Part shown: positions 17,784 through 24,907 of the stretch, piece by piece
How the letters are laid out: the number at the start of each line of letters is the position of its first letter
How positions within the stretch are numbered: position 1 is the stretch's first letter
Notes under the pieces: model-generated
Told to the model about the DNA's origin: nothing
The model's input: the letters and a program-made list of their open reading frames with translations, nothing else
Database searches by the model: none
Made by a program: the position numbers and the translations under genes
Source of the DNA: Bog-375 sp049587755
GTDB lineage: Bacteria > Acidobacteriota > Terriglobia > Bryobacterales > Bryobacteraceae
NCBI GenBank assembly: GCA_049587755.1
Contig: JBAVEN010000034.1
Coordinates: 31,288-95,287 of the forward strand
Length of the DNA stretch: 64,000 bases
Direction: 5' to 3'

Positions 17784-18147
17784 ACACCAACTCGAAGAGG
17801 ATTTCGATGAAGATCGCCGCGATCAGCGCGAGCATCCCGACGATTACAGCCGGCACGGGTATCGAAGAAAACCGTACTATAGCATAGCCGCAGCCGCCCA
17901 AAAGGAAGTACCGCAGCGCCAACTGGAGAGAGGAATGCGTGCGTTCCCCGCCGAGCGCTGCGACCAGCCGCTTCAGCCAGTGGAAGTTGAAGCAGGCCGC
18001 CACCGATCCGGCCAGGAAACCGGCTCCCCATCTCCAACCGGCCGCCGCGCCGGCCAGCGCCGTGCCGGCCACGGCTACACAGGCGAGAATACGCGCAATG
18101 CGGCGGCTGGCGCGTTCGAAGTCGAGCTCGTCAGCCATCGTTGTCAT
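17734..18147 (-). CDS. atpI: ATP synthase subunit I-like membrane protein
   Basis: 137 residues with four hydrophobic helices (about 18-35, 40-58, 80-98, 102-122) and charged ends, the layout of AtpI/UncI proteins. These assist c-ring assembly or Mg2+ uptake during ATP synthase biogenesis. The identity rests on this topology and on its place directly before atpB rather than on sequence motifs. It overlaps atpZ by 17 bp and atpB by 50 bp, so the genes are translationally linked. An internal start at Met4 is equally possible. Confidence 0.7.
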   Translation of the reverse strand: MTTMADELDFERASRRIARILACVAVAGTALAGAAAGWRWGAGFLAGSVAACFNFHWLKRLVAALGGERTHSSLQLALRYFLLGGCGYAIVRFSSIPVPAVIVGMLALIAAIFIEILFELVYARKRTLDHQDLQRPL

Positions 18148-18355
18148 GGGTGTCCCGCATCACCTGGCGGATGAGCTGGACGAAGCCGGCGACGATTCCC
18201 AGCAGCAGGCCGGCGATGTTGAGGTAGCCGGTGCCGAAGGCCTTGTCGAGCAGATGGCCGAGGAGCCAGCCGACGAGGATCGAAACCGGCAGAAGCAATG
18301 CCAGCGTGCTGTATTCCGCCGCTTGTTCGGTGAAGGATTTCTTGCGCGCCACCAC
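18131..18355 (-). CDS. atpZ: AtpZ/AtpI-family small membrane protein
   Basis: 74 residues with two helices: the first contains LALLLPVSILVGWLLGHLLDKAFG, the second LNIAGLLLGIVAGFVQLIRQV. The G-W-x-x-G-x-x-L-D-x-x-x-G-T pattern followed by the glycine-rich second helix is typical of the AtpZ/AtpI family (putative F1Fo gene cluster assembly protein). It is the first gene of the Fo operon. The promoter would lie in 18356-18440, where a hairpin repeat is also found. Confidence 0.82.
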   Translation of the reverse strand: MVARKKSFTEQAAEYSTLALLLPVSILVGWLLGHLLDKAFGTGYLNIAGLLLGIVAGFVQLIRQVMRDTHDNDG

Positions 18356-18402
18356 GTTCAGTGTAACCGGGTTTCGGTTTCGCGGATTGGCGGAGCTGGG
18401 TG

Positions 18403-18420
18403 GCAGGCCTTTCGGCCTGC
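18403..18420. repeat. REP-like hairpin, degenerate copy A
   Basis: GCAGGCC-TTTC-GGCCTGC, a perfect 7-bp stem with a four-base loop, followed by AGCGTCGAGA. The same order (GCAGGC stem, then GTCGAGA) recurs at 35619-35657, so this looks like a dispersed extragenic repeat. It lies between the atpZ start and the end of the DUF5658 gene. Confidence 0.5.
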
Positions 18421-18439
18421 AGCGTCGAGACTCTTGTCG

Positions 18440-18721
18440 TCAGATTGATGCGGTGACGATCGCCGTCAGGTTCCAGGCGATACACAGCGCGAACAAAACG
18501 TTGATGCGGCGCAGCATTTTCAATCGGCCGCTGCGGTAAGCGTAATACGCCACGGCGACACCCGCCAGCTTGACCGCCAGCAGCGGCAGCGCCGGGCCTG
18601 CCTGGGAGGCATGGAGGGCCGCGCGCACCAGCGGATTGCCTTCAGCCACTCCCCGGCCTAGAAACAGGAGGGTGGTGAGCCCGTCCAGGGCTTGCAGGCA
18701 GATGAAGGCGATGAGCGGCAT
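18440..18721 (-). CDS. DUF5658 family membrane protein
   Basis: 93 residues with three hydrophobic helices. The N-terminal signature LDGLTTLLFLGRGVAEGNPLV (acidic residue in the first helix, then EGNP) matches DUF5658, a family of unknown function. A basic cluster YRSGRLKMLRRIN separates the second and third helices. It lies on the same strand as the Fo operon, 84 bp before atpZ, with the hairpin repeat between them. Co-transcription is possible but not evident. Confidence 0.7.
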   Translation of the reverse strand: MPLIAFICLQALDGLTTLLFLGRGVAEGNPLVRAALHASQAGPALPLLAVKLAGVAVAYYAYRSGRLKMLRRINVLFALCIAWNLTAIVTASI

Positions 18722-18828
18722 GCCATCACTTTGCGGTGGCGCGCCGGCCGGCGCAATGGTACCAGTTCCAGTACAAATCCGATGCGATTATGAAACCCAA
18801 TTAACTGCCGATATGTTGTGTTGGACCC

Positions 18829-20451
18829 ATGGTTGGTGAGCCTCTAACCTGGCGCAGGCTGCTGAAGCCATCGGCGGCGGACATGTTTTTGGCAGCGGTG
18901 GCGGGGTCGCTTTTCTGCCGTTCCCAGGCGCTCCATGCCCTACTCTCGGATGGAGACACGGGCTGGCACATTCGCGCTGGCGAGGCCATTCTGGCAAGCG
19001 GGAGGATCCCCGCGCGGGACATCTTTTCCTTTTCACGTCCCGCGGCTCCCTGGTTTGCCTGGGAGTGGTTGTCGGATGTGATTTTCGCCTGGGTTTATCG
19101 TCTCCGCGGGCTGGAGGCGGTGGTAGCGCTGGCCGCAGCGGTGATTTCCGCCGCGGCCGTCTTGCTGTTTCTATGGATGCTCGGGCGCGGTTGCGGGCTG
19201 TGGGTATCGGCGGCGGCGGCGTTGGCCGCCATCAGCGCGGGCAGCATCCACTTTCTGGCGCGGCCGCACGTTTTTTCGTTGTTGTTGCTGGTGGCCGGGT
19301 TGTGGCTGCTCGACTGCGACCGGCGGCATGCCACGCGGGCGGTGTGGCTAGCGGTGCCGCTGGCGGCGTTGTGGGCCAACCTGCACGGCGGTTTTCTGGC
19401 CTGGATTGCGGTGCTCGGCCTGGCGGCGGTGGCAGCGGCCTGGGAGCGCGACCGGCTGCGCTGGCGCCGGTACGCGCTGGTGACGGCGGCGAGCGCACTG
19501 GCGACGCTGGCCAATCCGTATGGCTGGCGGCTGCACCAGCACATCCTGAGCTATCTCGGATCCAGTTGGATTCTCGACCACGTGCAGGAGTTCCAGTCGC
19601 CGCGCATCCGCTCGGAGAGCATGGTAGTGTTTGCGCTGCTGCTGCTGGCCGGAGCGGCCGCGGCGGCGCTCGAGATGGCGCGCGGCCGGCGCTTCGAACC
19701 GCTGCTGGCGTGGTGTTTCGGGTTCGCGGCGCTGCGTTCGGCGCGCTACGTTCCCCTTTACGCGCTGGCGGCGGCTCCGCTGCTCGCTTCCCAATGCGCC
19801 GCCTGGTGGCAGCGCGCGGCCGCGGCGCGGAGGCCGAGGAGCCCGTTGCGTATCTTTTGGGAATTGGGGCAGGAGTTCGGCCACGCCCGCGGCATCGGCC
19901 TGTGCGGACCGTTGGTGGCGGGGGCGCTGCTGGCGGCCGGTTTGCACGTAGCCCGCATTGTCGACTTTCCGCGCGCCGGTTTTCCGCTGGCCGCGATCGA
20001 CAACAACCGCGCCATCCTGGCGCCGCCCGGCGCCATGCCACGCATTCTCACCTCCGACCAGTGGGCCGACTATCTGTTGTTCCGCTTGTACCCGCGGCAG
20101 CGCGTCTTTTTCGACGGGCGCAGCGATTTCTACGGCCCCAAGCTGGGAGACGATTACCAGGTGCTGGAATACGGCGGCATCGGCTGGCGGGAGATGCTGG
20201 CGCTGTATGGTTTCGAGCTGGCGCTCGTGCCGCGCGACTGGCCGCTCGAGCGGCTGCTGGCCGTCGACGCCGACTGGGAGCGGGTGTACGACGACGGCCA
20301 GGCCACGCTCTACCGGCGGCGCGCGCCGCCGGCGCCGAAACCGGTGGTGGCCGGCCGGTTGGCAGCGCAGCCTGGCACCGCGTTTCTGAGCGGCGCGCGC
20401 CGGCAGCCGGTTTCCGGGCCTTTTCAGCCGGACGATTATTGGACGCATTGA
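18829..20451 (+). CDS. polytopic membrane protein upstream of the Tad genes
   Basis: 540 residues with about ten membrane helices in the first two-thirds, then a soluble C-terminal part (about 390-540). The block SDGDTGWHIRAGEAILASGRIP contains acidic residues just after the first helix, as in lipid-linked-sugar GT-C transferases. Phrases such as FSFSRPAAPWFAWEWLSDV recur in acidobacterial proteins of this type, although no function is known to me. A glycosyltransferase acting on surface glycans or on pilin is possible. It ends 21 bp before cpaB, so it is probably in the same operon. Confidence 0.55.
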   Translation: MVGEPLTWRRLLKPSAADMFLAAVAGSLFCRSQALHALLSDGDTGWHIRAGEAILASGRIPARDIFSFSRPAAPWFAWEWLSDVIFAWVYRLRGLEAVVALAAAVISAAAVLLFLWMLGRGCGLWVSAAAALAAISAGSIHFLARPHVFSLLLLVAGLWLLDCDRRHATRAVWLAVPLAALWANLHGGFLAWIAVLGLAAVAAAWERDRLRWRRYALVTAASALATLANPYGWRLHQHILSYLGSSWILDHVQEFQSPRIRSESMVVFALLLLAGAAAAALEMARGRRFEPLLAWCFGFAALRSARYVPLYALAAAPLLASQCAAWWQRAAAARRPRSPLRIFWELGQEFGHARGIGLCGPLVAGALLAAGLHVARIVDFPRAGFPLAAIDNNRAILAPPGAMPRILTSDQWADYLLFRLYPRQRVFFDGRSDFYGPKLGDDYQVLEYGGIGWREMLALYGFELALVPRDWPLERLLAVDADWERVYDDGQATLYRRRAPPAPKPVVAGRLAAQPGTAFLSGARRQPVSGPFQPDDYWTH

Positions 20452-20472
20452 TACAGAACGAGGTACACGAGC

Positions 20473-21387
20473 ATGCATTGGGACCGTCGTTTCGCAATCG
20501 TAGTCGGAGTCAGTTTGATTTGGGCGGTGCTGGTTTCGAGCGCCTTCTACCACCTGGCGGGGAGATCGCGCGCCGGCGCGGGAGATCTGAAGCCGCTGGT
20601 GGTGGCGGTGGAAAGGCTGCCGCTCGGAGCCGTGATTCGGCCGGACCAGGTGCGGCTGAGCCGCGTGCCCGCGAACCTGTTTCCCAAGGGCGGCTTCTCC
20701 AGGGTGGAAGACGTGGCGGGGCGGCCGGTGGTGGCGGCCATTGAAGCCGACGAACCGCTAGTGGAGGCGCGCGTGGCCCAGCGCGGCAGCGGTATGGGCC
20801 TGGCGCCGATGATTCCGACCGGTATGCGCGCCGCTTCGGTGCGCGTCAACGACGTGGCGGACGTAGCGGGGTTCATCCTGCCGGGCATGCACGTGGATGT
20901 GCTGGCCACCGGGCGGGCCGATGGACACGACGACACCATCACGCGCACGGTGTTGCAGGACATTACCGTGCTTTCGGTGGGACAGACCATACAGGCCGAT
21001 GCCCACAACCCGTCGATCAGCGCGGCGGTGGTGACGCTGCTGGTGATGCCGGATCAGGCTGAAGCGCTGATGCTGGCCTCGACGGAAGGCCACGTGCAAC
21101 TGGTGCTGCGCAATTCCACCGACCGCAGCACGGCCCGCACCGCCGGCAAACAACTGCACGAGATCTATGCCGGAGCGCAAGCCGTGCCGGCCGCCGCGCC
21201 CGGGCCCGCACCCGAGCCGCGGCCGCGCCGGGCGGCGACAGCACCGGTTCGCCTGGTAGCGGCGCCGGCGCAGGCTCCGGCTCGGGTCCAGGAAATGACG
21301 ATTTTCAGCGGTAGGGTGCGCACGGTGGTCGATTTCAACGAAGACGGATACCCGCTCCCCGCGGGCGATGGCAGGCCCGTCAAATGA
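20473..21387 (+). CDS. cpaB: Flp pilus assembly protein CpaB (RcpC)
   Basis: 304 residues. An N-terminal membrane anchor (FAIVVGVSLIWAVLVSSAFY) is followed by a SAF domain (about 40-105: VVAVERLPLGAVIRPDQVRLSRVP, then GRPVVAAIEADEPLVEARV) and an RcpC-like domain (about 115-215: MRAASVRVNDVADVAGFILPG and HVDVLATG). A proline/alanine-rich tail follows, with EMTIFSGRVRTVV at the end. CpaB helps stabilise the secretin of Tad pili. The stop overlaps the cpaF start (ATGA). The secretin itself (cpaC) is not in this window. Confidence 0.88.
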   Translation: MHWDRRFAIVVGVSLIWAVLVSSAFYHLAGRSRAGAGDLKPLVVAVERLPLGAVIRPDQVRLSRVPANLFPKGGFSRVEDVAGRPVVAAIEADEPLVEARVAQRGSGMGLAPMIPTGMRAASVRVNDVADVAGFILPGMHVDVLATGRADGHDDTITRTVLQDITVLSVGQTIQADAHNPSISAAVVTLLVMPDQAEALMLASTEGHVQLVLRNSTDRSTARTAGKQLHEIYAGAQAVPAAAPGPAPEPRPRRAATAPVRLVAAPAQAPARVQEMTIFSGRVRTVVDFNEDGYPLPAGDGRPVK

Positions 21388-22742
21388 GTGCCGGGCACAC
21401 TGCCGCCGGGCAAGCGCGCTGGGAACGGCGGCTGCTCGAGCCGCGCAGCGCCGCGGCGCGCAAGCCCGAGTTCCAGGAGCTGAAGTTCACCCTGCACCGC
21501 AAGCTGCTGGAGCGCATCGACCTCGATGCGTTGGCGGCGATCGGCGAGGACCGGGTGCGCGCCGAAGTGCGGCAGGCGGTGCTTACCATCGTGGATGGCG
21601 AGCGCACCCTGCTGACGGCGGCCGAGAAGCAGCAATTGAGCGAGGAAGTGCTCGACGAGGTGTTCGGGTTGGGGCCGATCGAGCCGCTGCTCGACGATCC
21701 GACGGTGAGCGACATTCTGGTCAACGGGCACGCCCACGTGTACGTGGAGCGGCACGGCATGCTGGAGGAGACCGGGGTGCGATTTCGCGACGACGGCCAC
21801 CTGCTGCGCATCATCGACCGCATCGTCAGCGGGGTGGGCCGGCGAGTGGACGAATCGAATCCGATGGTGGATGCGCGCCTGGCCGATGGCTCGCGCGTCA
21901 ACGCCATCATTCCGCCGCTGGCGGTGGATGGGCCGCTGCTCTCGATCCGGCGTTTTGGCACGCACAGCATGGCGCCGGAGGACCTGGTGGAGAAGGGCTC
22001 GCTGACGCCGGGCATGATGGAATTGCTGGGCGCGGCGGTGAAAGCGCGGCTTAACATCATCGTCTCCGGCGGCACGGGCGCCGGCAAGACAACCCTGCTC
22101 AACGCGCTCTCCGTGTTCATTTCGCCGCGGGAGCGCATCGTCACCATCGAGGACGCGGCCGAGCTACAGCTCCAGCAGCCGCACCTGGCGCGCCTGGAAA
22201 CCCGGCCGGCCAATCTCGAAGGACAAGGCGCGGTGCGGCAGCGGCAATTGCTGGTCAACAGCCTGCGCATGCGGCCGGACCGCATCATTGTGGGCGAAGT
22301 GCGCGGGGAAGAGGCGCTCGACATGCTGCAGGCCATGAACACGGGCCATGACGGGTCGCTCACCACGGTGCACGCCAACAGCCCGCGCGACGCCATCTCG
22401 CGGCTTGAGGTGATGGTGACGCTGGCCAACGCCAACATGCACCTGGCGGCGGTGCGGCAGCAGATCGCGTCGGCCGTGCACGTGATCGTGCAGGCCACGC
22501 GCATGAGCGACGGCTCGCGCCGCGTCACCAGCATCACCGAAGTCACCGGCATCGAAATGGACGTAGTGACGCTGCAGGACATTTTCGTGTTCGAAAAGCG
22601 CGGCTTATCGCCGCAGGGGAAAGTGATCGGCCGCTTCGCCGCCACCGGGATCATGCCGCGTTTCCACGAGAAGCTGCTGGCGGCCGGCATCGACCTGACC
22701 GGGGAATTGTTCGACGAGGTGATGGAGGTGGCGCCGGCATGA
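21384..22742 (+). CDS. cpaF: CpaF/TadA-type secretion ATPase
   Basis: Hexameric ATPase that powers Tad/Flp pilus assembly. 452 residues. The N-terminal domain is followed by the core with Walker A GGTGAGKTTLLNAL (Lys235), an Asp box (IVTIEDAAELQL), Walker B/His-box region (RPDRIIVGEVRGEEALDMLQAMNTGHDGSL) and an arginine-rich NSLRMRPDR. These motifs place it in the CpaF branch of the GspE/VirB11 superfamily. It overlaps cpaB upstream and tadB downstream by four bases each, so expression is tightly coupled. Confidence 0.93.
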   Translation: MSAGHTAAGQARWERRLLEPRSAAARKPEFQELKFTLHRKLLERIDLDALAAIGEDRVRAEVRQAVLTIVDGERTLLTAAEKQQLSEEVLDEVFGLGPIEPLLDDPTVSDILVNGHAHVYVERHGMLEETGVRFRDDGHLLRIIDRIVSGVGRRVDESNPMVDARLADGSRVNAIIPPLAVDGPLLSIRRFGTHSMAPEDLVEKGSLTPGMMELLGAAVKARLNIIVSGGTGAGKTTLLNALSVFISPRERIVTIEDAAELQLQQPHLARLETRPANLEGQGAVRQRQLLVNSLRMRPDRIIVGEVRGEEALDMLQAMNTGHDGSLTTVHANSPRDAISRLEVMVTLANANMHLAAVRQQIASAVHVIVQATRMSDGSRRVTSITEVTGIEMDVVTLQDIFVFEKRGLSPQGKVIGRFAATGIMPRFHEKLLAAGIDLTGELFDEVMEVAPA

Positions 22743-23710
22743 GGCCGCTCGACCTGCTGCTGATTTCGTTGAACACGATGGCGGCCTACACGCTGCTGAC
22801 GGTGGGCCTGGAGCGGCGGGCGCGCGCCGTCACCGTGCGCCGGCTGACCAAAGTCGAGCCGCTGCGGGCGGCCTCGCCGGCGCGGTCGCGGCCATTGCTG
22901 ATCGAGGCTGCCAGCCAGTTGCGCGGGCGCCTCGCGCGGCGGGCATTGGAGCTGTTGCGGCTGCGCCAGGCGGTCGAGGAGTGGCTGGAAACGGCGGGCT
23001 TGAAGTGGGACGCCGCCGGGCTGCTGCACCGTTCGGTGGCTGCGTTCCTGGCTGGTTTTGCGCTGGTCACGGTGCCTACCGGCAACCGCTTTCCGCTGGT
23101 GGCGCTGGCGGCGGGCGCGGCAGCGGGCGCGCTGCCATTCCTCTGGGTTCGGCGGCAGGCACGGCGGCGCCTGGAGCGGTTCGAGGCACAGTTTCCCGAT
23201 TGCCTCGAGTTCCTATCCCGATCGATGCGCGCCGGGCACGCTTTCGCCTCCGCCCTGGAGATGGTGTCGAAGGAATTCGCCGATCCGCTGGCGAGCGAAT
23301 TCCGCCGCGTATATGAGGAGCAGCACTTCGGCCAGCCGCTGGACGTGGTGCTCCAGAAATTGGGGCGGCGTCTGCCGCGGATGGACGTCCAGTTCTTCGT
23401 TTCCGCCGTGCTGTTGCAGCGGCGCACCGGCGGCAATCTGGCGGAGTTGTTGGATAAGCTGGCCTACATCATTCGCGAACGGTTCAAGCTGCGCGGCCGC
23501 ATCCGCGCGGTGAGCGCGCAGGGACTCATGTCGGGGCGCATTCTGGCGGCCATTCCGGTGGTGGTGGGCGGATTGATGTTCCTGGTGAATCCGCACTACG
23601 CGCGGTTCTTCATTGACGACCCGATAGGCAACCGGCTGCTGGCCGGGGCCGTGGCGCTGCAACTGGTCGGGTATGCGGCGATTCGCCGCGTGGTGAATAT
23701 CGAGGTATAG
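22739..23710 (+). CDS. tadB: TadB-like inner-membrane platform protein (T2SSF domain)
   Basis: 323 residues. An amino-terminal helix, a pair of helices around residues 95-140, a T2SSF domain (about 155-280: FEAQFPDCLEFLSRSMRAGH, LPRMDVQFFVSAVLLQRRTGGNLAELLDKLA, FKLRGRIRAVSAQGLMSGR) and terminal helices. With the next gene it should form the platform on which CpaF acts. It starts inside the cpaF stop and is followed one base after its own stop by tadC. Confidence 0.9.
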   Translation: MRPLDLLLISLNTMAAYTLLTVGLERRARAVTVRRLTKVEPLRAASPARSRPLLIEAASQLRGRLARRALELLRLRQAVEEWLETAGLKWDAAGLLHRSVAAFLAGFALVTVPTGNRFPLVALAAGAAAGALPFLWVRRQARRRLERFEAQFPDCLEFLSRSMRAGHAFASALEMVSKEFADPLASEFRRVYEEQHFGQPLDVVLQKLGRRLPRMDVQFFVSAVLLQRRTGGNLAELLDKLAYIIRERFKLRGRIRAVSAQGLMSGRILAAIPVVVGGLMFLVNPHYARFFIDDPIGNRLLAGAVALQLVGYAAIRRVVNIEV

Positions 23711-23711
23711 C

Positions 23712-24611
23712 ATGCTGCTGGCGGAAGCGATCGTCGTATTTGTGTTGATGACGGTGCTGACCACGGGCCTGGGTTGGCGGCTGTACACGTTTCAAGGACG
23801 GGCCGCGGCGCGGCTGCGGGAACGGACGCGCCCGGCGGAACGGTTTCTGCCTTCGCCCAGCCTGATTTGGCGGCAACTGGTGGACCGGGTGGGCTCGCTG
23901 GCGCCCGCATCGCCGCGCGACCTCAAGGCAGTCGAACGGCGGCTGGTGCGTGCCGGCTTCCGCGGCCCGCGCGCGGCGCGGGTTTTCAATGGAACGCGGG
24001 CGCTGCTGGCGGCGGCCGGGGTGGCGCTGGCGCTGGCATTGGCACGCGACCGGGCGGTGTTGATGGCGGTGATCGGCGGCTTCATCGGATACCGGCTGCC
24101 GATGCAATACATCGTGCTCAGGACCTCGCGCCGCCAGCATCGCATCGAAAAAGGACTGCCCAACGCGCTCGACCTGATGGTGGTCTGCGTGGAAGCCGGC
24201 CTGGGACTGGATCAGACCACGGTGCAGGTGGCCAAGGAACTGGAGCACGCGCACCCCGAGATTTCGAACGAATTCGCCATGCTCAACCTGGAACTGCGGG
24301 CCGGCAAGCGGCGGCCCGACGCGCTGCGCAACCTGGCCGAGCGGACCGGGGTGGACGATCTGAAGAAGCTGGTGGCGGTGCTGATTCAAGCCGACCGTTT
24401 CGGCACCAGCATCGCGCAGAGCCTGCGCGGCCACTCCGACTACATGCGGGTGATGGCGCGGCAGCGCGCCGAGGAGCGGGCGGGGAAGATCGCAGTGAAG
24501 CTGGTGTTTCCGATTTTCTTTTGCATTTTGCCGTCGCTGTTCGTGGTGACGGTGGGGCCGGTGCTGACACGGCTCATTCGGGACCTGATTCCGATGGTGG
24601 AAAACCTCTGA
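23712..24611 (+). CDS. tadC: TadC-like inner-membrane platform protein (T2SSF domain)
   Basis: 299 residues. Helices near residues 3-20, 95-135 and 265-290 frame a T2SSF domain (about 155-270: IEKGLPNALDLMVVCVEAGL, DLKKLVAVLIQADRFGTSIAQSL, RAEERAGKIAVKLVFPIFF). The order cpaB-cpaF-tadB-tadC is the standard Tad core. It is the last large gene of the operon. The pilin, TadZ, TadE/F, prepilin peptidase and secretin genes are not here and must be elsewhere if the system works. Confidence 0.9.
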   Translation: MLLAEAIVVFVLMTVLTTGLGWRLYTFQGRAAARLRERTRPAERFLPSPSLIWRQLVDRVGSLAPASPRDLKAVERRLVRAGFRGPRAARVFNGTRALLAAAGVALALALARDRAVLMAVIGGFIGYRLPMQYIVLRTSRRQHRIEKGLPNALDLMVVCVEAGLGLDQTTVQVAKELEHAHPEISNEFAMLNLELRAGKRRPDALRNLAERTGVDDLKKLVAVLIQADRFGTSIAQSLRGHSDYMRVMARQRAEERAGKIAVKLVFPIFFCILPSLFVVTVGPVLTRLIRDLIPMVENL

Positions 24612-24662
24612 GCCCGGCCGTTCCAGTGGCCAGGGGGTTCGAGAGAAAGGAGACGAAGAACC

Positions 24663-24752
24663 ATGGATGCGATTCGTATCGTGGCCGTCGCGGCGGCCGT
24701 TTTGCTGGGAGCTCTGCTCGTCATCCGCCGCCGGCGCCGGACCACCGAATAG
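24663..24752 (+). CDS. 29-residue single-span membrane microprotein
   Basis: Translation gives a short acidic/basic start, one hydrophobic helix (IRIVAVAAAVLLGALLVI) and a tail of five arginines followed by TTE. An excellent ribosome site GAAAGGAGA lies nine bases upstream. It follows tadC by 51 bp and precedes a strong hairpin, so it is the last ORF of the Tad operon. A helix-plus-arginine tail resembles sorting anchors or a small membrane regulator. I know no named family. Confidence 0.5.
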   Translation: MDAIRIVAVAAAVLLGALLVIRRRRRTTE

Positions 24753-24769
24753 TGTTAGCGGCCTTTCCC

Positions 24770-24802
24770 GCCGGGCGCAGGCTCCGAGCGGCAGCGCCCG
24801 GC
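24770..24802 (+). terminator. GC-rich hairpin at end of Tad operon
   Basis: Perfect 9-bp stem GCCGGGCGC/GCGCCCGGC with a 15-base loop, 17 bp after the microprotein stop. No T run follows, so it may work as a 3' stabilising or Rho-assisted element rather than an intrinsic terminator. Confidence 0.4.
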
Positions 24803-24907
24803 ATGGCCCGCTATGTCTAGATTCTCGATCGAGCTGGTAGGCGTGTGTCGCCAAAGCGCGCCAGCGCTGGTGTGCGCCGGTTCGAGAAATCGGGGCCCAG
24901 ATCGGGG

